A stretch of 35,506 bases of DNA from Beijerinckiaceae bacterium (GTDB taxonomy: Bacteria; Pseudomonadota; Alphaproteobacteria; Rhizobiales; Beijerinckiaceae): assembly GCA_019745195.1 (NCBI GenBank), contig JAIETL010000030.1:1-35506 (forward strand), written 5' to 3'. Below, one piece after another: positions 7,476 to 15,936 of this stretch (within the stretch, counting starts at the first letter, position 1; every line of letters starts with the position of its first letter). Under the pieces are notes generated by a model. That model was given only the letters and a program-made list of their open reading frames with translations, was not told the origin of the DNA and made no database searches. The translations under genes and the position numbers were made by a program.

Positions 7476-7711
7476 AAATCCTGCCGCACACGGGGGGCGT
7501 GCGGCAGGATCGCCGGAAGCTCGCGCGCGCGACATGCACGATCTGCCGGCAAACCAGACCTATCGCGCCGGCCTTGGTCCGTCACGTCGGTTGCGGCTTT
7601 GGGTCTCAACGCTTGGGCGTACTGTTCATGCCGAAGGATTTGGCGCGGCAGGTGTTGAGCGCGGCCTGCATCGACGTTTCGCAGGACGAGGCCGCCGTGA
7701 TCAGAGCGTAA
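7472..7711 (+). CDS. Doubtful small ORF with a Cys pair
   Basis: 79 codons whose ATG overlaps the previous stop (ATGA). It contains CTICRQTRP, a CxxC that could bind metal. Against it: a strong hairpin (7480-7508) lies directly after its start, and its 3' half overlaps a minus-strand frame that looks at least as protein-like. Reported because of the coupled start; it may be spurious. Confidence 0.3.
   Translation: MKILPHTGGVRQDRRKLARATCTICRQTRPIAPALVRHVGCGFGSQRLGVLFMPKDLARQVLSAACIDVSQDEAAVIRA
7480..7508. terminator. Strong hairpin after the small gene at 7293
   Basis: CCTGCCGCAC (7480-7489) and GTGCGGCAGG (7499-7508) form a perfect 10-bp stem with a 9-base loop. No T run follows, so it is a possible factor-dependent or attenuator-like terminator, or a protein-binding site. 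Confidence 0.45.
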
Positions 7712-7893
7712 GTTGTCGCTGAGAATGTCCGGACGGCTTCGGCATAGCAGAGGCAGGTTGCGGCCCTGAGTGCTGGTAGCGTCGAGGCTTCGCGTTCCAT
7801 GCACGGGCGGACCGCCTCGTTGAAGTCCGGGATGTTGGCGTTGATCCAGATGCCTGCCCCCGCAAAGCCGGAGCCCACTACGACGGCAAACAC
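7606..7893 (-). CDS. Hypothetical membrane-anchored Cys-containing protein
   Basis: 95 codons on the minus strand. The N-terminus (MFAVVVGSGFAGAGIWINAN) looks like a single membrane anchor or uncleaved signal. The rest is helical with five Cys residues (RPCMERE, TCLCYAEA, SSCETS, NTCRAK), a pattern typical of small exported proteins. No family recognised. The start is uncertain. It conflicts with the plus-strand ORF at 7472-7711 over about 105 bp; I favour this one slightly. Confidence 0.38.
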   Translation of the reverse strand: MFAVVVGSGFAGAGIWINANIPDFNEAVRPCMEREASTLPALRAATCLCYAEAVRTFSATTYALITAASSCETSMQAALNTCRAKSFGMNSTPKR

Positions 7894-7986
7894 GGCGAGG
7901 GACCGTTTTCAGCATGCGCTGCCTTACGTGCGATCGCAAAAAGCGCATGTGTCGCCTTGCTAGGGGGGCACCTCAAGGTTTGTTCG

Positions 7987-8649
7987 CTAAACCGCGTTAA
8001 GTTGGACGGATCGGGAACGCGGCGATCTGGATTTGCGGCCGAGCAGCTTTTCTCCATCTGGCCTGAGGTCTCCCGTGGGCGCGACGTGGCGGTAGAGCGT
8101 CTGGCGAGTGACGCCGAGCTCGGCGCAGAGCTCAGCGATTTTCGTCTCTGGTTTTCCCATGGCCGCCTGCGCCAGCCGCAGTTTCGCCGACGTCATCTTG
8201 AACGGTCTGCCGCCGTTGCGTCCGCGGGCTCGCGCGGCGGCGAGGCCGGCATTGGTGCGCTCGACGATCAGCTCCCGCTCGAACTCCGCCAGCGCCGCGA
8301 AGAAGTTGAACATCAGCCGGCCGTTAGCCGTGGTCGTGTCGATCGCGGCGCCCTGGCCGGTGAGCACCTTCAGCCCGACACCGCGTCCATTGAGAGCCTG
8401 CACGACATCGACGAGGTGCTTGAGGTTGCGGCCCAGCCGATCGAGCTTCCAGACCATCAGCGTGTCGCCGTCGCGTAGCGATCGCAGGCAGGCCTCCAGT
8501 CCCGGCCGGTCGTCGCGCTTGCCCGACGCACGATCGGTGTAGAGCTGGTCGACGGCGACGCCGGCGGCCACGAGCGCGTCCGATTGCAGATCGACGACCT
8601 GACTGCCGTCCGTCTTGCTCACCCGCATATAGCCGATCAACACGCGCAT
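7987..8649 (-). CDS. Serine recombinase (resolvase/invertase family)
   Basis: A 220-aa site-specific recombinase of the Tn3 resolvase/DNA invertase group, which could resolve plasmid dimers or transposon cointegrates, or be a relic of a Tn3-type transposon. The catalytic serine is S11 in IGYMRVSKTDG. The conserved segments LMVWKLDRLGRNLKHL and FNFFAALAEFERELIVERTNAGLAAARARGR are present, followed by a C-terminal HTH (ETKIAELCAELGVTRQTLYRHV). The last 30 residues are a basic extension. Gene length and active-site residues look intact. No Tn3 transposase is in the window, so it is an orphan here. Upstream sequence (8650-8944) may hold its res site, but I could not define subsites. Confidence 0.92.
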   Translation of the reverse strand: MRVLIGYMRVSKTDGSQVVDLQSDALVAAGVAVDQLYTDRASGKRDDRPGLEACLRSLRDGDTLMVWKLDRLGRNLKHLVDVVQALNGRGVGLKVLTGQGAAIDTTTANGRLMFNFFAALAEFERELIVERTNAGLAAARARGRNGGRPFKMTSAKLRLAQAAMGKPETKIAELCAELGVTRQTLYRHVAPTGDLRPDGEKLLGRKSRSPRSRSVQLNAV

Positions 8650-8944
8650 TTTCCTGATCTGGCGCCATCACGCAAACGGCCGATTATCCGAGCGCTGCTC
8701 CGATGGCTTGCTGATCAGAGAATCGTGTCACTAATCCCGTCATTCTGTCAAAGGTCTGCAAACGCATTGAGCTGTTGATTATGAGACAATGCAAGTCGAT
8801 CGGACTCGGCGAGGTTCGCGGGGTGGGTAAGGGTCGGCTCGAAAGCCATGCACTTCATCGTGCAATCGGTCGATATGATCGGACGCGTCCCTTGAATCAT
8901 CACACTCAGCGTGATACCTAGAAAGGGTAAGTGGAGGCGGTGTC
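8650..8944. promoter_or_regulatory. Divergent intergenic region between resolvase and higB
   Basis: No gene supported. ATCAC (8899-8903) and GTGAT (8911-8915) form a small dyad 30 bp before higB and could be the HigA operator. A resolvase site may lie in the AT-richer part at 8710-8800. GGAGG at 8933-8937 serves the GTG start at 8945. Confidence 0.4.
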
Positions 8945-9328
8945 GTGAGGGTTTTCAGGAGCGCCTGGTTCATGAAGTTTGCTCGCAAGGAGAAGATTGG
9001 CGACCAAGCGCTTTGTGACGCCGTCGCGCGAGCCGAGAAGGGATTGGTCGACGCAGACCTTGGCGGCGGTCTGTTGAAGCAGCGTGTGGCGCGGCCCGGC
9101 GCCGGGAAATCCGGCGGGTATCGGACGTTGATCTTCTTTCGCGCAGGAACCCGCGCGGTTTTTGCGTACGGCTTCGCCAAGAGCGACAAGGCGAACCTCG
9201 ATGGCGATGAAGAGGCGGTGTTCACGAAGGCGGCGAAGCTGGTGCTGGCGTTTTCAGACGAGCAGATCGGCGCAGAGATCGAGAACGGGCGTCTGACGGA
9301 GGTGAACTGCGATGGTCAAGACCTATAA
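8945..9328 (+). CDS. higB: RelE/HigB-type toxin
   Basis: A 127-aa toxin of the RelE/ParE superfamily, subgroup of the phage-related COG4737-like proteins (HigB-2 type), expected to act as a ribosome-dependent mRNA nuclease. Key segments are MKFARKEKIGDQALCDAVARAEKG, LLKQRVARPGAGKSGGYRTL and FAYGFAKSDKANLDGDE, with the basic residues that replace a classical catalytic triad. GTG 8945 is chosen because GGAGG lies 7 bases upstream; an internal ATG at 8972 is possible. The toxin gene precedes the antitoxin and overlaps it by 17 bp, the reverse order typical of hig modules. Confidence 0.85.
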   Translation: MRVFRSAWFMKFARKEKIGDQALCDAVARAEKGLVDADLGGGLLKQRVARPGAGKSGGYRTLIFFRAGTRAVFAYGFAKSDKANLDGDEEAVFTKAAKLVLAFSDEQIGAEIENGRLTEVNCDGQDL

Positions 9329-9629
9329 AAGCGAGGCGATGGCGGCCGTGCATGGGATGATAGAAGGTTTCCATCAAAGCGGCGCGATCGACAAGCAGAC
9401 CATGCGGGAGTTCAACGAGGCCTGCCTGACGGCGGCCAGCCCGCTTGCGCCGGCAGAGATTCGCGCGATCCGCGAGCGCGAGCAGCTTTCCCAGCCCGTA
9501 TTCGCCCGCTACCTCAATGTCAGCAAGAACCTGATCTCCGATTGGGAGCGCGGCGTGAAAAAGCCGGGAGGACCGGCGTTGCGGCTCCTGACCGTGGTGC
9601 AGCGAAAGGGGCTGCAGGCGATCGCCTGA
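9312..9629 (+). CDS. higA: HigA-type HTH antitoxin
   Basis: A 105-aa XRE-type antitoxin pairing with the toxin before it. Residues about 50-95 hold the HTH: APAEIRAIREREQLSQPVFA, RYLNVSKNLISDWERGVKKP, GGPALRLLTVVQRKGLQAI. This matches the YiaG/COG2944-like antitoxins that accompany HigB-2 toxins. The N-terminal 45 residues are helical and may hold the toxin-binding surface. The start overlaps the toxin gene by 17 bp, so the pair is translationally coupled. Confidence 0.88.
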   Translation: MVKTYKSEAMAAVHGMIEGFHQSGAIDKQTMREFNEACLTAASPLAPAEIRAIREREQLSQPVFARYLNVSKNLISDWERGVKKPGGPALRLLTVVQRKGLQAIA

Positions 9630-9851
9630 CGGGCCAAGACAACGTCAGGTTCGCTTGGTCGTCGCGAGATGAGCCGTTGCAGTCCATGATGATAGGCGTT
9701 TTCGTGGCTTCGCCGCGCCGGCCCGTAGGCGAACGCGCTTTGCCGTAGCGCCGTAGAGAGCCGGAGGGCCGCGTGCAGGAGCTTTCGGCGCGTCGCGCCG
9801 GACCGCTTTCTTCAACCCTTCCAGCGCCGACAGGATCGCGAGTCAGGCACG

Positions 9852-11528
9852 TTAGAACAGCCCGGCAAACTCGTGATCGGCGAAGTATCTCAGCTTCCCG
9901 GCGATGATCGGCCTCTGGCCGGCGATGAACAGCATCTGGGCTTCGGCTGGCATGTTGCGCACTTCGTCGGGGGTCATGAGGGGACGGGCGACGTGCTGCT
10001 GGCCGTAGGAGATCCCGGATTTTTCGGAATCGAGCGCGCGGCTCATGGTTTTGAAGACGACGGTTTCCTGGCCGGTGAGGTCGGAGACGAGGCGGGCGCT
10101 GTCATGGTCGTTGACGCCAAAGACCTGGAGGACGCCGGCGTTGGAGAGGAAGGTGCCGGCGCGTCGGCCGTAGGTGGCGCGGAGCTGATGGACGTCCTGG
10201 AGGATGGGCCAGAGCTGGACGCCGTAGCCTGCCATGAGACCCATGGCGCGCTCGACCGGCGCGAGATTGCCCAGCGCGGCGAACTCGTCGAGCAGATACA
10301 GGACCGGCTCCGCCGCGGCATCTGACGCGGCCGGCGCGCCTGCCGGGGCAGGGGAGGGCGCTCTTGCCATATCCGACAGGCTGCGGGTGACCATGAGGCG
10401 CAGCCATCGCGAATAGGTCGCGAGCCGATCGGGCGGCAGAACCAGAAACACCGTCGCCGTCCTGCGCTTGAGGTCGGCGAAGGAAAAGTCGCTCCGATCG
10501 AGCACGGCCGTCATGCGCGGCGAATCCAGAAAATGGGTATGGCGTTGGGCTGCCGAGAGCACGCCGGCGGCCTCGCGATCGGATTTGCCGAGATGGCGGT
10601 TGGCGGCGCGCGCGACCAGCCCGCCGGCCGCCGATGAGGCCTGCATGCGCTTGAGCAGTGCGGTGAAGGCCTCTGGCGCCAGCGTGAGGCATTCGCGTAG
10701 CGTCGCGAGGTTGCGCCGCTCGCGCGGCTCGTCGGCGGCGATCGTCAGGATGATCCCGCCGATCAGAGCTTTCGCTTCTTCGTTCCAATGCGCTTCGCCA
10801 GCTTCGCCCGGCGCATCGAACACGAGCGCGTCGGCAAGGGTCGCTGCTTCCTCCGCCACATCGATGTCGTCGGGATCGAGATGCTGTAGCGGATTGAAGG
10901 CGGAGGAGGCGATGCCGGTGACGCCGAAGGGATCCAGCACGTGGACCTTGCCGAAGCGGTCCCGGGCGCGCGCCGTGACCTTTGCGTTCTCGCCCTTGGG
11001 ATCGACGCAGATGATCGAGCGATCGAGCGTCAGGAGGTTGGGGATGATGGTGCCGACGCCCTTTCCGGTGCGGGTCGGCGCCATGGTGAGGAGATGGGCC
11101 GGCCCATCATAGCGCAGCAGCTTTTTGGTGATGGGATCGCGACCGATCAGCAGCCCGCTTTGCGTCCGCGTCAGCGAGGACACCTCGTTGTCGTTGGCGA
11201 AGCGCGCCGAGCCATGGGTCTCGTCATCGTCGACCATCCCAAAATGCTCGACCATGGGCTTGGTCACGAAGCGCGCCAGCGTCATCAGCCCGAGCAGACA
11301 GGCGAGCAGGTTGCCGGCGAGATGGAGCCAGGTGTGCGCCATGCCGATCGCGTCCATGGCGAGATGGACGGTGAACACGAGGACGAGCGTGACGATGCCG
11401 GCGATCGCGCCAGTCTTGGCGACATAGTGGATCGCCGAGAGCGGCCCGAACACGGCACAGCCCAGCGCCCAGAGCGGATCGCGCCAGGCGGCGCGCAGCA
11501 TGTTCACAAAGGCGATGCGCGCCACCAT
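9852..11528 (-). CDS. traG: TraG/VirD4-family type IV coupling protein
   Basis: A 558-aa inner-membrane ATPase that links the relaxosome to the mating channel. Two membrane helices are visible at about residues 38-58 and 66-86. The Walker A region is APTRTGKGVG at 150-159 with K156. The Walker B is VLYLLDEFAALG with D414 and E415. Between them is the all-alpha region typical of VirD4 proteins, and the C-terminal half carries QLWPILQDVHQLRATYG, a conserved family motif. The length is slightly short for TraG (about 600-650 aa) because the C-terminus ends soon after the fold. Its ATG shares a base with the traD stop. The pair reads away from oriT. Confidence 0.95.
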   Translation of the reverse strand: MVARIAFVNMLRAAWRDPLWALGCAVFGPLSAIHYVAKTGAIAGIVTLVLVFTVHLAMDAIGMAHTWLHLAGNLLACLLGLMTLARFVTKPMVEHFGMVDDDETHGSARFANDNEVSSLTRTQSGLLIGRDPITKKLLRYDGPAHLLTMAPTRTGKGVGTIIPNLLTLDRSIICVDPKGENAKVTARARDRFGKVHVLDPFGVTGIASSAFNPLQHLDPDDIDVAEEAATLADALVFDAPGEAGEAHWNEEAKALIGGIILTIAADEPRERRNLATLRECLTLAPEAFTALLKRMQASSAAGGLVARAANRHLGKSDREAAGVLSAAQRHTHFLDSPRMTAVLDRSDFSFADLKRRTATVFLVLPPDRLATYSRWLRLMVTRSLSDMARAPSPAPAGAPAASDAAAEPVLYLLDEFAALGNLAPVERAMGLMAGYGVQLWPILQDVHQLRATYGRRAGTFLSNAGVLQVFGVNDHDSARLVSDLTGQETVVFKTMSRALDSEKSGISYGQQHVARPLMTPDEVRNMPAEAQMLFIAGQRPIIAGKLRYFADHEFAGLF

Positions 11529-11857
11529 CAGGCACGCTCACCCGTGGCGGCCTGATCGCCAGAGGCCTGAGCCGCAGCAGCGGCCTGCTCAGCCGCCGAC
11601 CGGTCGATCAGCTCGGGGAACAGCATCCTGTCGCCTTCGCGGGTGAGAAACCCTGGCAGCTCGCGCTTGAGCCAGGCCCGCAGCCGATCGACGAACTCGG
11701 CGTCCTTGCTGGTCTCCAGCCGCTGCAGGACCAGCGCCCCAAGCAGCACCTTGCGCCGCGTATCGGCAGCGCGCTCCTGCTTACCGAGCCTCGCCTGCAG
11801 GGTTTTGCGCTGGGCGTCGAGCTGGGCCAGCCGCTCCTCGATCGATCGTCTCGCCAT
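11528..11857 (-). CDS. traD: Conjugal transfer protein TraD-like
   Basis: A 109-aa charged, mostly helical protein. The N-terminus (RRSIEERLAQLDAQRKTLQA) is a coiled coil. The middle (RRKVLLGALVLQRLE, then FVDRLRAWLKRELPGFLTREGDRMLF) matches the TraD/TraC-like accessory proteins encoded with TraG and a Ti-type TraA relaxase in alphaproteobacteria. It probably binds near oriT or assists relaxosome docking; this follows from the family and is not shown here. It overlaps traG by one base and starts about 200 bp from the oriT. Confidence 0.85.
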   Translation of the reverse strand: MARRSIEERLAQLDAQRKTLQARLGKQERAADTRRKVLLGALVLQRLETSKDAEFVDRLRAWLKRELPGFLTREGDRMLFPELIDRSAAEQAAAAAQASGDQAATGERA

Positions 11858-12054
11858 GGGGCGTCTCCATCAGAGTGAGCGCCCGATTCTAACGACGCAG
11901 GTCTGGCTAGCCAACCCTAAGCGCGAAGATTGAACGATGCGATCCAGCGCAGCACGGCCCGACATGCCAATCTCATCGCCGACCGCCTTAGCACAAACTG
12001 TGCCGCGATCGGACCACGAGAAGCGGCAGAAGCGGAGCGGATGATGCTTTAAAT

Positions 12055-12081
12055 GCGCACTTACGAGTTGTTGCACAACTC
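12055..12081 (-). other. Origin of transfer (oriT) with MOBQ-type nic region
   Basis: Read on the minus strand, a perfect 7-bp inverted repeat with a 3-base loop (GAGTTGT, GCA, ACAACTC; 12065-12081) is followed directly by GTAAGTGCGC (12055-12064). That is the layout and core of the RSF1010/R1162 oriT, where an inverted repeat is followed by GTAAGTGCGCCC. It lies in the traD-traA gap, 39 bp before the gene of a MOBQ relaxase. No nic position has been tested; nicking after the GTAAGTGCG core is expected by analogy. The rest of the 262-bp gap (11858-12119) holds no gene. Confidence 0.78.
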
Positions 12082-12119
12082 AGCGTTTGATATCGTGATC
12101 GCGAAGGGGACGGCGCGAA

Positions 12120-15100
12120 TTGGCGATCTACCATCTCAGCATGAAGCCGATCAGCCGTGGTTCGGGCCGCAGCGCGGTCGCGGCTGCGGCCTATCGCGCC
12201 GGGAAACGTCTGACCAACGAGCGCGATGGCGTCACGCATGATTTTACCCGGCGTGGCGGGGTGGAGCATTCCGAGATCGTGCTGCCGCGCGGGTCGGATG
12301 CGGAATGGGCGAGAGATCGGGCGACATTGTGGAATGCCGCCGAGGCGGCCGAGACCCGCAAGGACGCCCGGGTGGCGCGGGAGTTCGAGATTGCCTTGCC
12401 GCATGAACTGAATGCCGAGGAGCGGCTGGAGGCTACGAGGGCGTTCGCGCAAGGATTGGCTGATCGCTATGGGACGGCGGTCGACTTTGCGATCCACTCG
12501 CCGCATGGCGAGACGGATGTGCGCAATCACCACGCTCATCTTCTGATGACGGTGCGGGCTGTCGGGTCGGAGGGGTTCTTGGACAAGACCTCGATCGAGC
12601 GGGAGAACAAGTGGCTTTTGTCGCAGGGGCTGCCGACCTCGTCGATGCAGATGCGCGAGATCCGTCAGTCCTGGGAGCAGGTCGCCAATGAGCGGCTTGC
12701 GGCCGCGGGGTTGGACGTGCGGATCGATCATCGCTCGCATCAGGAGCGCGGGCTGGAGATCGAGCCGACCGAACATATGGGGGTGTTCGCCACCCAGATG
12801 GAGCGGCGCGGGGTCGAGGTGTCGCGGACCCGGCTCGACGGGGATGCGGCGCGGCGCAATGCCGAGCTGATCGCCGAGAAGCCGGAACAGGTGCTGGCGC
12901 TGATCACGGCTGAGAAGAGCGTGTTCGATCGGCACGATGTCGCGAGAGCGCTGCATCGGTCGATCGACGGGGCGGACGCGTTCCAGGCGGCGTTCGCCAA
13001 GGTGATGGCGTCAGACGCTCTGGTCGAGCTTCAGGCGGAGCGGGTCGATCAGAACGGCGAGATTACCCTGGCGAAATACTCGACGAAGGAGATGGTGGCG
13101 CTCGAGCGCGCCATGGCGGATGGGGCGATGCGGATGAGCGAGGCGCGCTCGCATGAGGTCGATGGCGCGCATGTCGATGCGGCGATCGCCGTGCAGGATG
13201 GCGCGATCCGGCGAGGGGTCGCGGCGGATACGGCGGGCCAGGTGGCTCGGGGGGCTTTGTCGGAATCCGATCGGGATGTTGCGATCGACCGGGCTGGTCT
13301 GAGCGACGAGCAGCGCCGGGCGGTGGAGCATGTCACCGGCGGGGAGCAGATCGCGGCTGTGGTCGGGTTGGCCGGCGCCGGCAAGAGCACGATGCTGGCG
13401 GCGGCGCGCGATGCCTGGGAGCGCCAGGGTTATGCAGTCCATGGCGCGGCGTTGTCGGGGAAGGCTGCCGAGGGGCTGGAGGAGGCGTCCGGAATATCGT
13501 CGCGGACGCTGGCGTCATGGGAGCATGGCTGGAAGGCAGGTCGCGGCGAGCTTGGTCAGAAAGACGTCATGGTGATCGACGAGGCCGGCATGGTCGGATC
13601 GCGTCAGCTTGCGCGCTTCGTCGCCGAGGCGGAGCGCACGGGTGCGAAGCTGGTCATGGTCGGGGATCAGGAGCAGTTGCAGGCGATCGGGGCCGGTGCG
13701 CCGTTCCGCGCGATCGCGGAGCGGGTCGGGTTCGCCGAGCTGCAGGACATCCGCCGCCAGCGCGAGGACTGGCAGCGTGAGGCGTCCGGAGATCTTGCCC
13801 GCCACAGGACGGGCGAGGGGCTCTCCGCTTATGCCGAGCGCGGCGGCGTTCGGTTCAGTGACACCCGGGACGAAGCGCGGGCGGCGATCGTCGCCGACTA
13901 CATGGCGGACGCTGCCGAGCGGCCCGAGGGCTCGCGCGTCGCAATGGCGCATCGGCGGGTGGATGTCCGGGCGCTCAATGCCGATATCCGGTCAGCGCGG
14001 CAGGAGGCCGGCGAGCTGGCGCGTGGGGAGGGCGAGCAGGGTGGCCTTGGACGTGAGCGTGTGTTCGAGACCAATGACGGCAAGCGGTCGTTCGCTCCCG
14101 GCGATCGGATCGTGTTCCTGGAGAACAATCGCGAGCTCGGCGTCAAGAACGGCATGCTCGGAACGATTCAGTCCGTCGAGCCGGACGTCATCACGGCCCG
14201 GCTCGACGGACCCGCGCGCGCCAGGGGAGAACAGCGCACGGTGTCGTTTACGACAAGCGACTATGCGGCGATCGATCATGGCTACGCAACCACGATCCAC
14301 AAGACGCAAGGTGCGACCGTCGATCGGTCCTTCGTCATGGCGTCGGGGACGATGGACCGGCATCTGACCTATGTCTCGATGACGCGCCATCGTGACCAGG
14401 CGACGCTTTATGCCGGCAAGGACGAGTTCAAGGGCGGGATGGAATCGCTCGCGACCCGGCTCGGCCGGGACGGGTCGAAAGAAACCACGCTGGACTATGC
14501 GCAGGGGTTTGCCGAGCGGCGCGGGATCGCCGAGCGGTTCGGGGTGAAGAGCGAGATCGCGGTTGAGCGCGCCGGCGAGGGGCAGGCGCGTCAGGGTGAG
14601 GGTGGCGAAACACGGCGCGGAGATCTTGGGCGAGATTCGGGGGTGAAGGATCCCGCTGCCGATCAGCGGGGTGAGCGCGATCAGGTGCGGGGCCGCGCTG
14701 CCGGCGGGGAGGGGGTTCAGCGGGCTGGTCCGGACACGGAGACGCCGGCCGCGAAGCGCAGCATGTTCGCCGGGCTAAAACTTGGGGCAGGGCGTGGCGA
14801 AGCGCAGGAGGGTCGTCGCGCGGCTTCGGAGCGTACGGGCGGCGCGAGCCCGGGCGAGCCGTCGTCGGGCTCCGCTGAGGCCCGCGTACAGCTTCTGGCC
14901 GCCGTCGAGAATTATGCAAAGGCCTATGAGGACGCCGCGCGTATGCGCGCCGCAGACCTGCCGGTTCTCGAGCATCAGAAGCTGGCGCTGCGGACCGCCG
15001 GTGCTGCCATGGACAAGGCTCGGCCGGGATCGACGCAGGAGTTCGTCGCCGTGCTCAAACATGAGAGCCTGAGTCAGCGCGCCATGGCTGCTCTGACCGG

Positions 15101-15281
15101 ACCCGAACGCGCGGCTCAGCTGGTGGCCGGGATGGATCGCGAGCGGCAGCGGCAGGTTCAGCGCGAAGTTGCCGAGCGCGGTGTGGAGGCGGGTGTCGCT
15201 AAAGCGGATCGCGGTGATGCGGCGCGGCAGGCCGATGCCGAGAAGCACGTCCCCGAACGCGACAAGGGCATGGAGCGGTGA
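12120..15281 (+). CDS. traA: Ti-type TraA relaxase-helicase (MOBQ)
   Basis: A 1053-aa DNA transfer protein that nicks oriT, stays bound to the strand and unwinds it. The N-terminal relaxase domain has Tyr25 in AAAAYRAGKR as the likely nucleophile and the His cluster H126-x-P-H129 and NHHAH (136-140) for metal binding. A RecD/TraI-type helicase follows, with Walker A GLAGAGKS (416-423) and Walker B VMVIDEAG with D487 and E488. Helicase motifs such as GYATTIHKTQGATVDR lie further on. The last 250 residues are charged and low in complexity (RGEAQEGRRAASE). The order matches TraA of Agrobacterium-type plasmids, though it is shorter than the largest members. The start ATG 12120 matches the domain start. 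Confidence 0.95.
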   Translation: MAIYHLSMKPISRGSGRSAVAAAAYRAGKRLTNERDGVTHDFTRRGGVEHSEIVLPRGSDAEWARDRATLWNAAEAAETRKDARVAREFEIALPHELNAEERLEATRAFAQGLADRYGTAVDFAIHSPHGETDVRNHHAHLLMTVRAVGSEGFLDKTSIERENKWLLSQGLPTSSMQMREIRQSWEQVANERLAAAGLDVRIDHRSHQERGLEIEPTEHMGVFATQMERRGVEVSRTRLDGDAARRNAELIAEKPEQVLALITAEKSVFDRHDVARALHRSIDGADAFQAAFAKVMASDALVELQAERVDQNGEITLAKYSTKEMVALERAMADGAMRMSEARSHEVDGAHVDAAIAVQDGAIRRGVAADTAGQVARGALSESDRDVAIDRAGLSDEQRRAVEHVTGGEQIAAVVGLAGAGKSTMLAAARDAWERQGYAVHGAALSGKAAEGLEEASGISSRTLASWEHGWKAGRGELGQKDVMVIDEAGMVGSRQLARFVAEAERTGAKLVMVGDQEQLQAIGAGAPFRAIAERVGFAELQDIRRQREDWQREASGDLARHRTGEGLSAYAERGGVRFSDTRDEARAAIVADYMADAAERPEGSRVAMAHRRVDVRALNADIRSARQEAGELARGEGEQGGLGRERVFETNDGKRSFAPGDRIVFLENNRELGVKNGMLGTIQSVEPDVITARLDGPARARGEQRTVSFTTSDYAAIDHGYATTIHKTQGATVDRSFVMASGTMDRHLTYVSMTRHRDQATLYAGKDEFKGGMESLATRLGRDGSKETTLDYAQGFAERRGIAERFGVKSEIAVERAGEGQARQGEGGETRRGDLGRDSGVKDPAADQRGERDQVRGRAAGGEGVQRAGPDTETPAAKRSMFAGLKLGAGRGEAQEGRRAASERTGGASPGEPSSGSAEARVQLLAAVENYAKAYEDAARMRAADLPVLEHQKLALRTAGAAMDKARPGSTQEFVAVLKHESLSQRAMAALTGPERAAQLVAGMDRERQRQVQREVAERGVEAGVAKADRGDAARQADAEKHVPERDKGMER

Positions 15282-15754
15282 GCGTGACGAAAGACGATCA
15301 GAACGAGGTCGGCGAGGATGATGCGGTCCGCGCGTTCGATGCTCTGCAGGCGGAGGTCGCGACCCTGCGCCAGGCAGTCGAGGCGCTGCCGGCGATCGTT
15401 GAAGGTGCGACGCGGGCAACGGACTACACGCCGACGCTGGGCGCCGTCGTGAAAGTGCTGACCCAGGTCGAGGCGCGGATCGTCGCCATCCAGGACCATC
15501 CGGCGTTGAAAATGACGGCTGAGCAGCATGGGCGGGCGATCGGGCGCGCCGGGGCCGAGGCGTTCACTGAGGCCGCGCGGGTGATGCGCGACGAGGCCGA
15601 TGCGCTGAAACGCGAGCGGTCGCATCTGGCAGGGTTCGTGAGGCAGGCGCGCACGCAGGCTGAGCAGCGAAGGTGGATGGTTTGGGCTGGCGGGATTGGA
15701 ATCGCAATCGGGTCGATGGTTCCGCCGTTCCTGTCGCTTTTGGCTAGGGGTTGA
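15278..15754 (+). CDS. DUF6118-like protein downstream of traA
   Basis: A 158-aa protein starting at a GTG that overlaps the traA stop (GTGA). The N-terminal half is a coiled coil (AFDALQAEVATLRQAVEALP). Then come DYTPTLGAVVKVLTQVEARI, KMTAEQHGRAIGRAG and one membrane helix near the C-terminus (WMVWAGGIGIAIGSMVPPFL). This matches the DUF6118 proteins I know next to traA in sphingomonads. Those usually continue past the helix for about 50 residues; here the frame stops after LLARG, so a C-terminal loss is possible. Function is unknown; a membrane-linked helper in transfer is a guess from position. Confidence 0.72.
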   Translation: MSVTKDDQNEVGEDDAVRAFDALQAEVATLRQAVEALPAIVEGATRATDYTPTLGAVVKVLTQVEARIVAIQDHPALKMTAEQHGRAIGRAGAEAFTEAARVMRDEADALKRERSHLAGFVRQARTQAEQRRWMVWAGGIGIAIGSMVPPFLSLLARG

Positions 15755-15841
15755 AAGTTGCGATTAGGCTGACGGCTGTCATGCCACGCTTGCCCAATTC
15801 GACCCAATCGTCATCGGTTACGGATGCGGATGGAGTTCGTT

Positions 15842-15880
15842 ATGAAAAACGAAAACGTTACACGACGCAGCACCTCTCTG
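15842..15880 (+). pseudogene. 5' piece of a disrupted secreted PepSY-like protein gene
   Basis: ATG 15842, with GGAG at 15832-15835, begins 13 codons (MKNENVTRRSTSL) that run exactly to the 3-bp CTG duplicated by the IS3 insertion. The reading continues in frame at 22131 as SILAGLFGIGVTGVAMAQS, completing a signal peptide with an AMA-type cleavage site. Neither piece alone is recognisable as a gene start or end, but the joined frame is clear. See the entry at 22128-22460 for the rest. Confidence 0.8.
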
Positions 15881-15936
15881 TGGAGTTAACCCGCTTCTGA
15901 ACCGCGCCGGGTTTCCCGGAGGCCATTTCGTTTGAG

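Noticed and set aside
8700..8800. Possible res site of the serine resolvase
   Set aside because: TGTC and GACA-like half sites occur but I could not define three spaced subsites, so it is not listed as a feature by itself.
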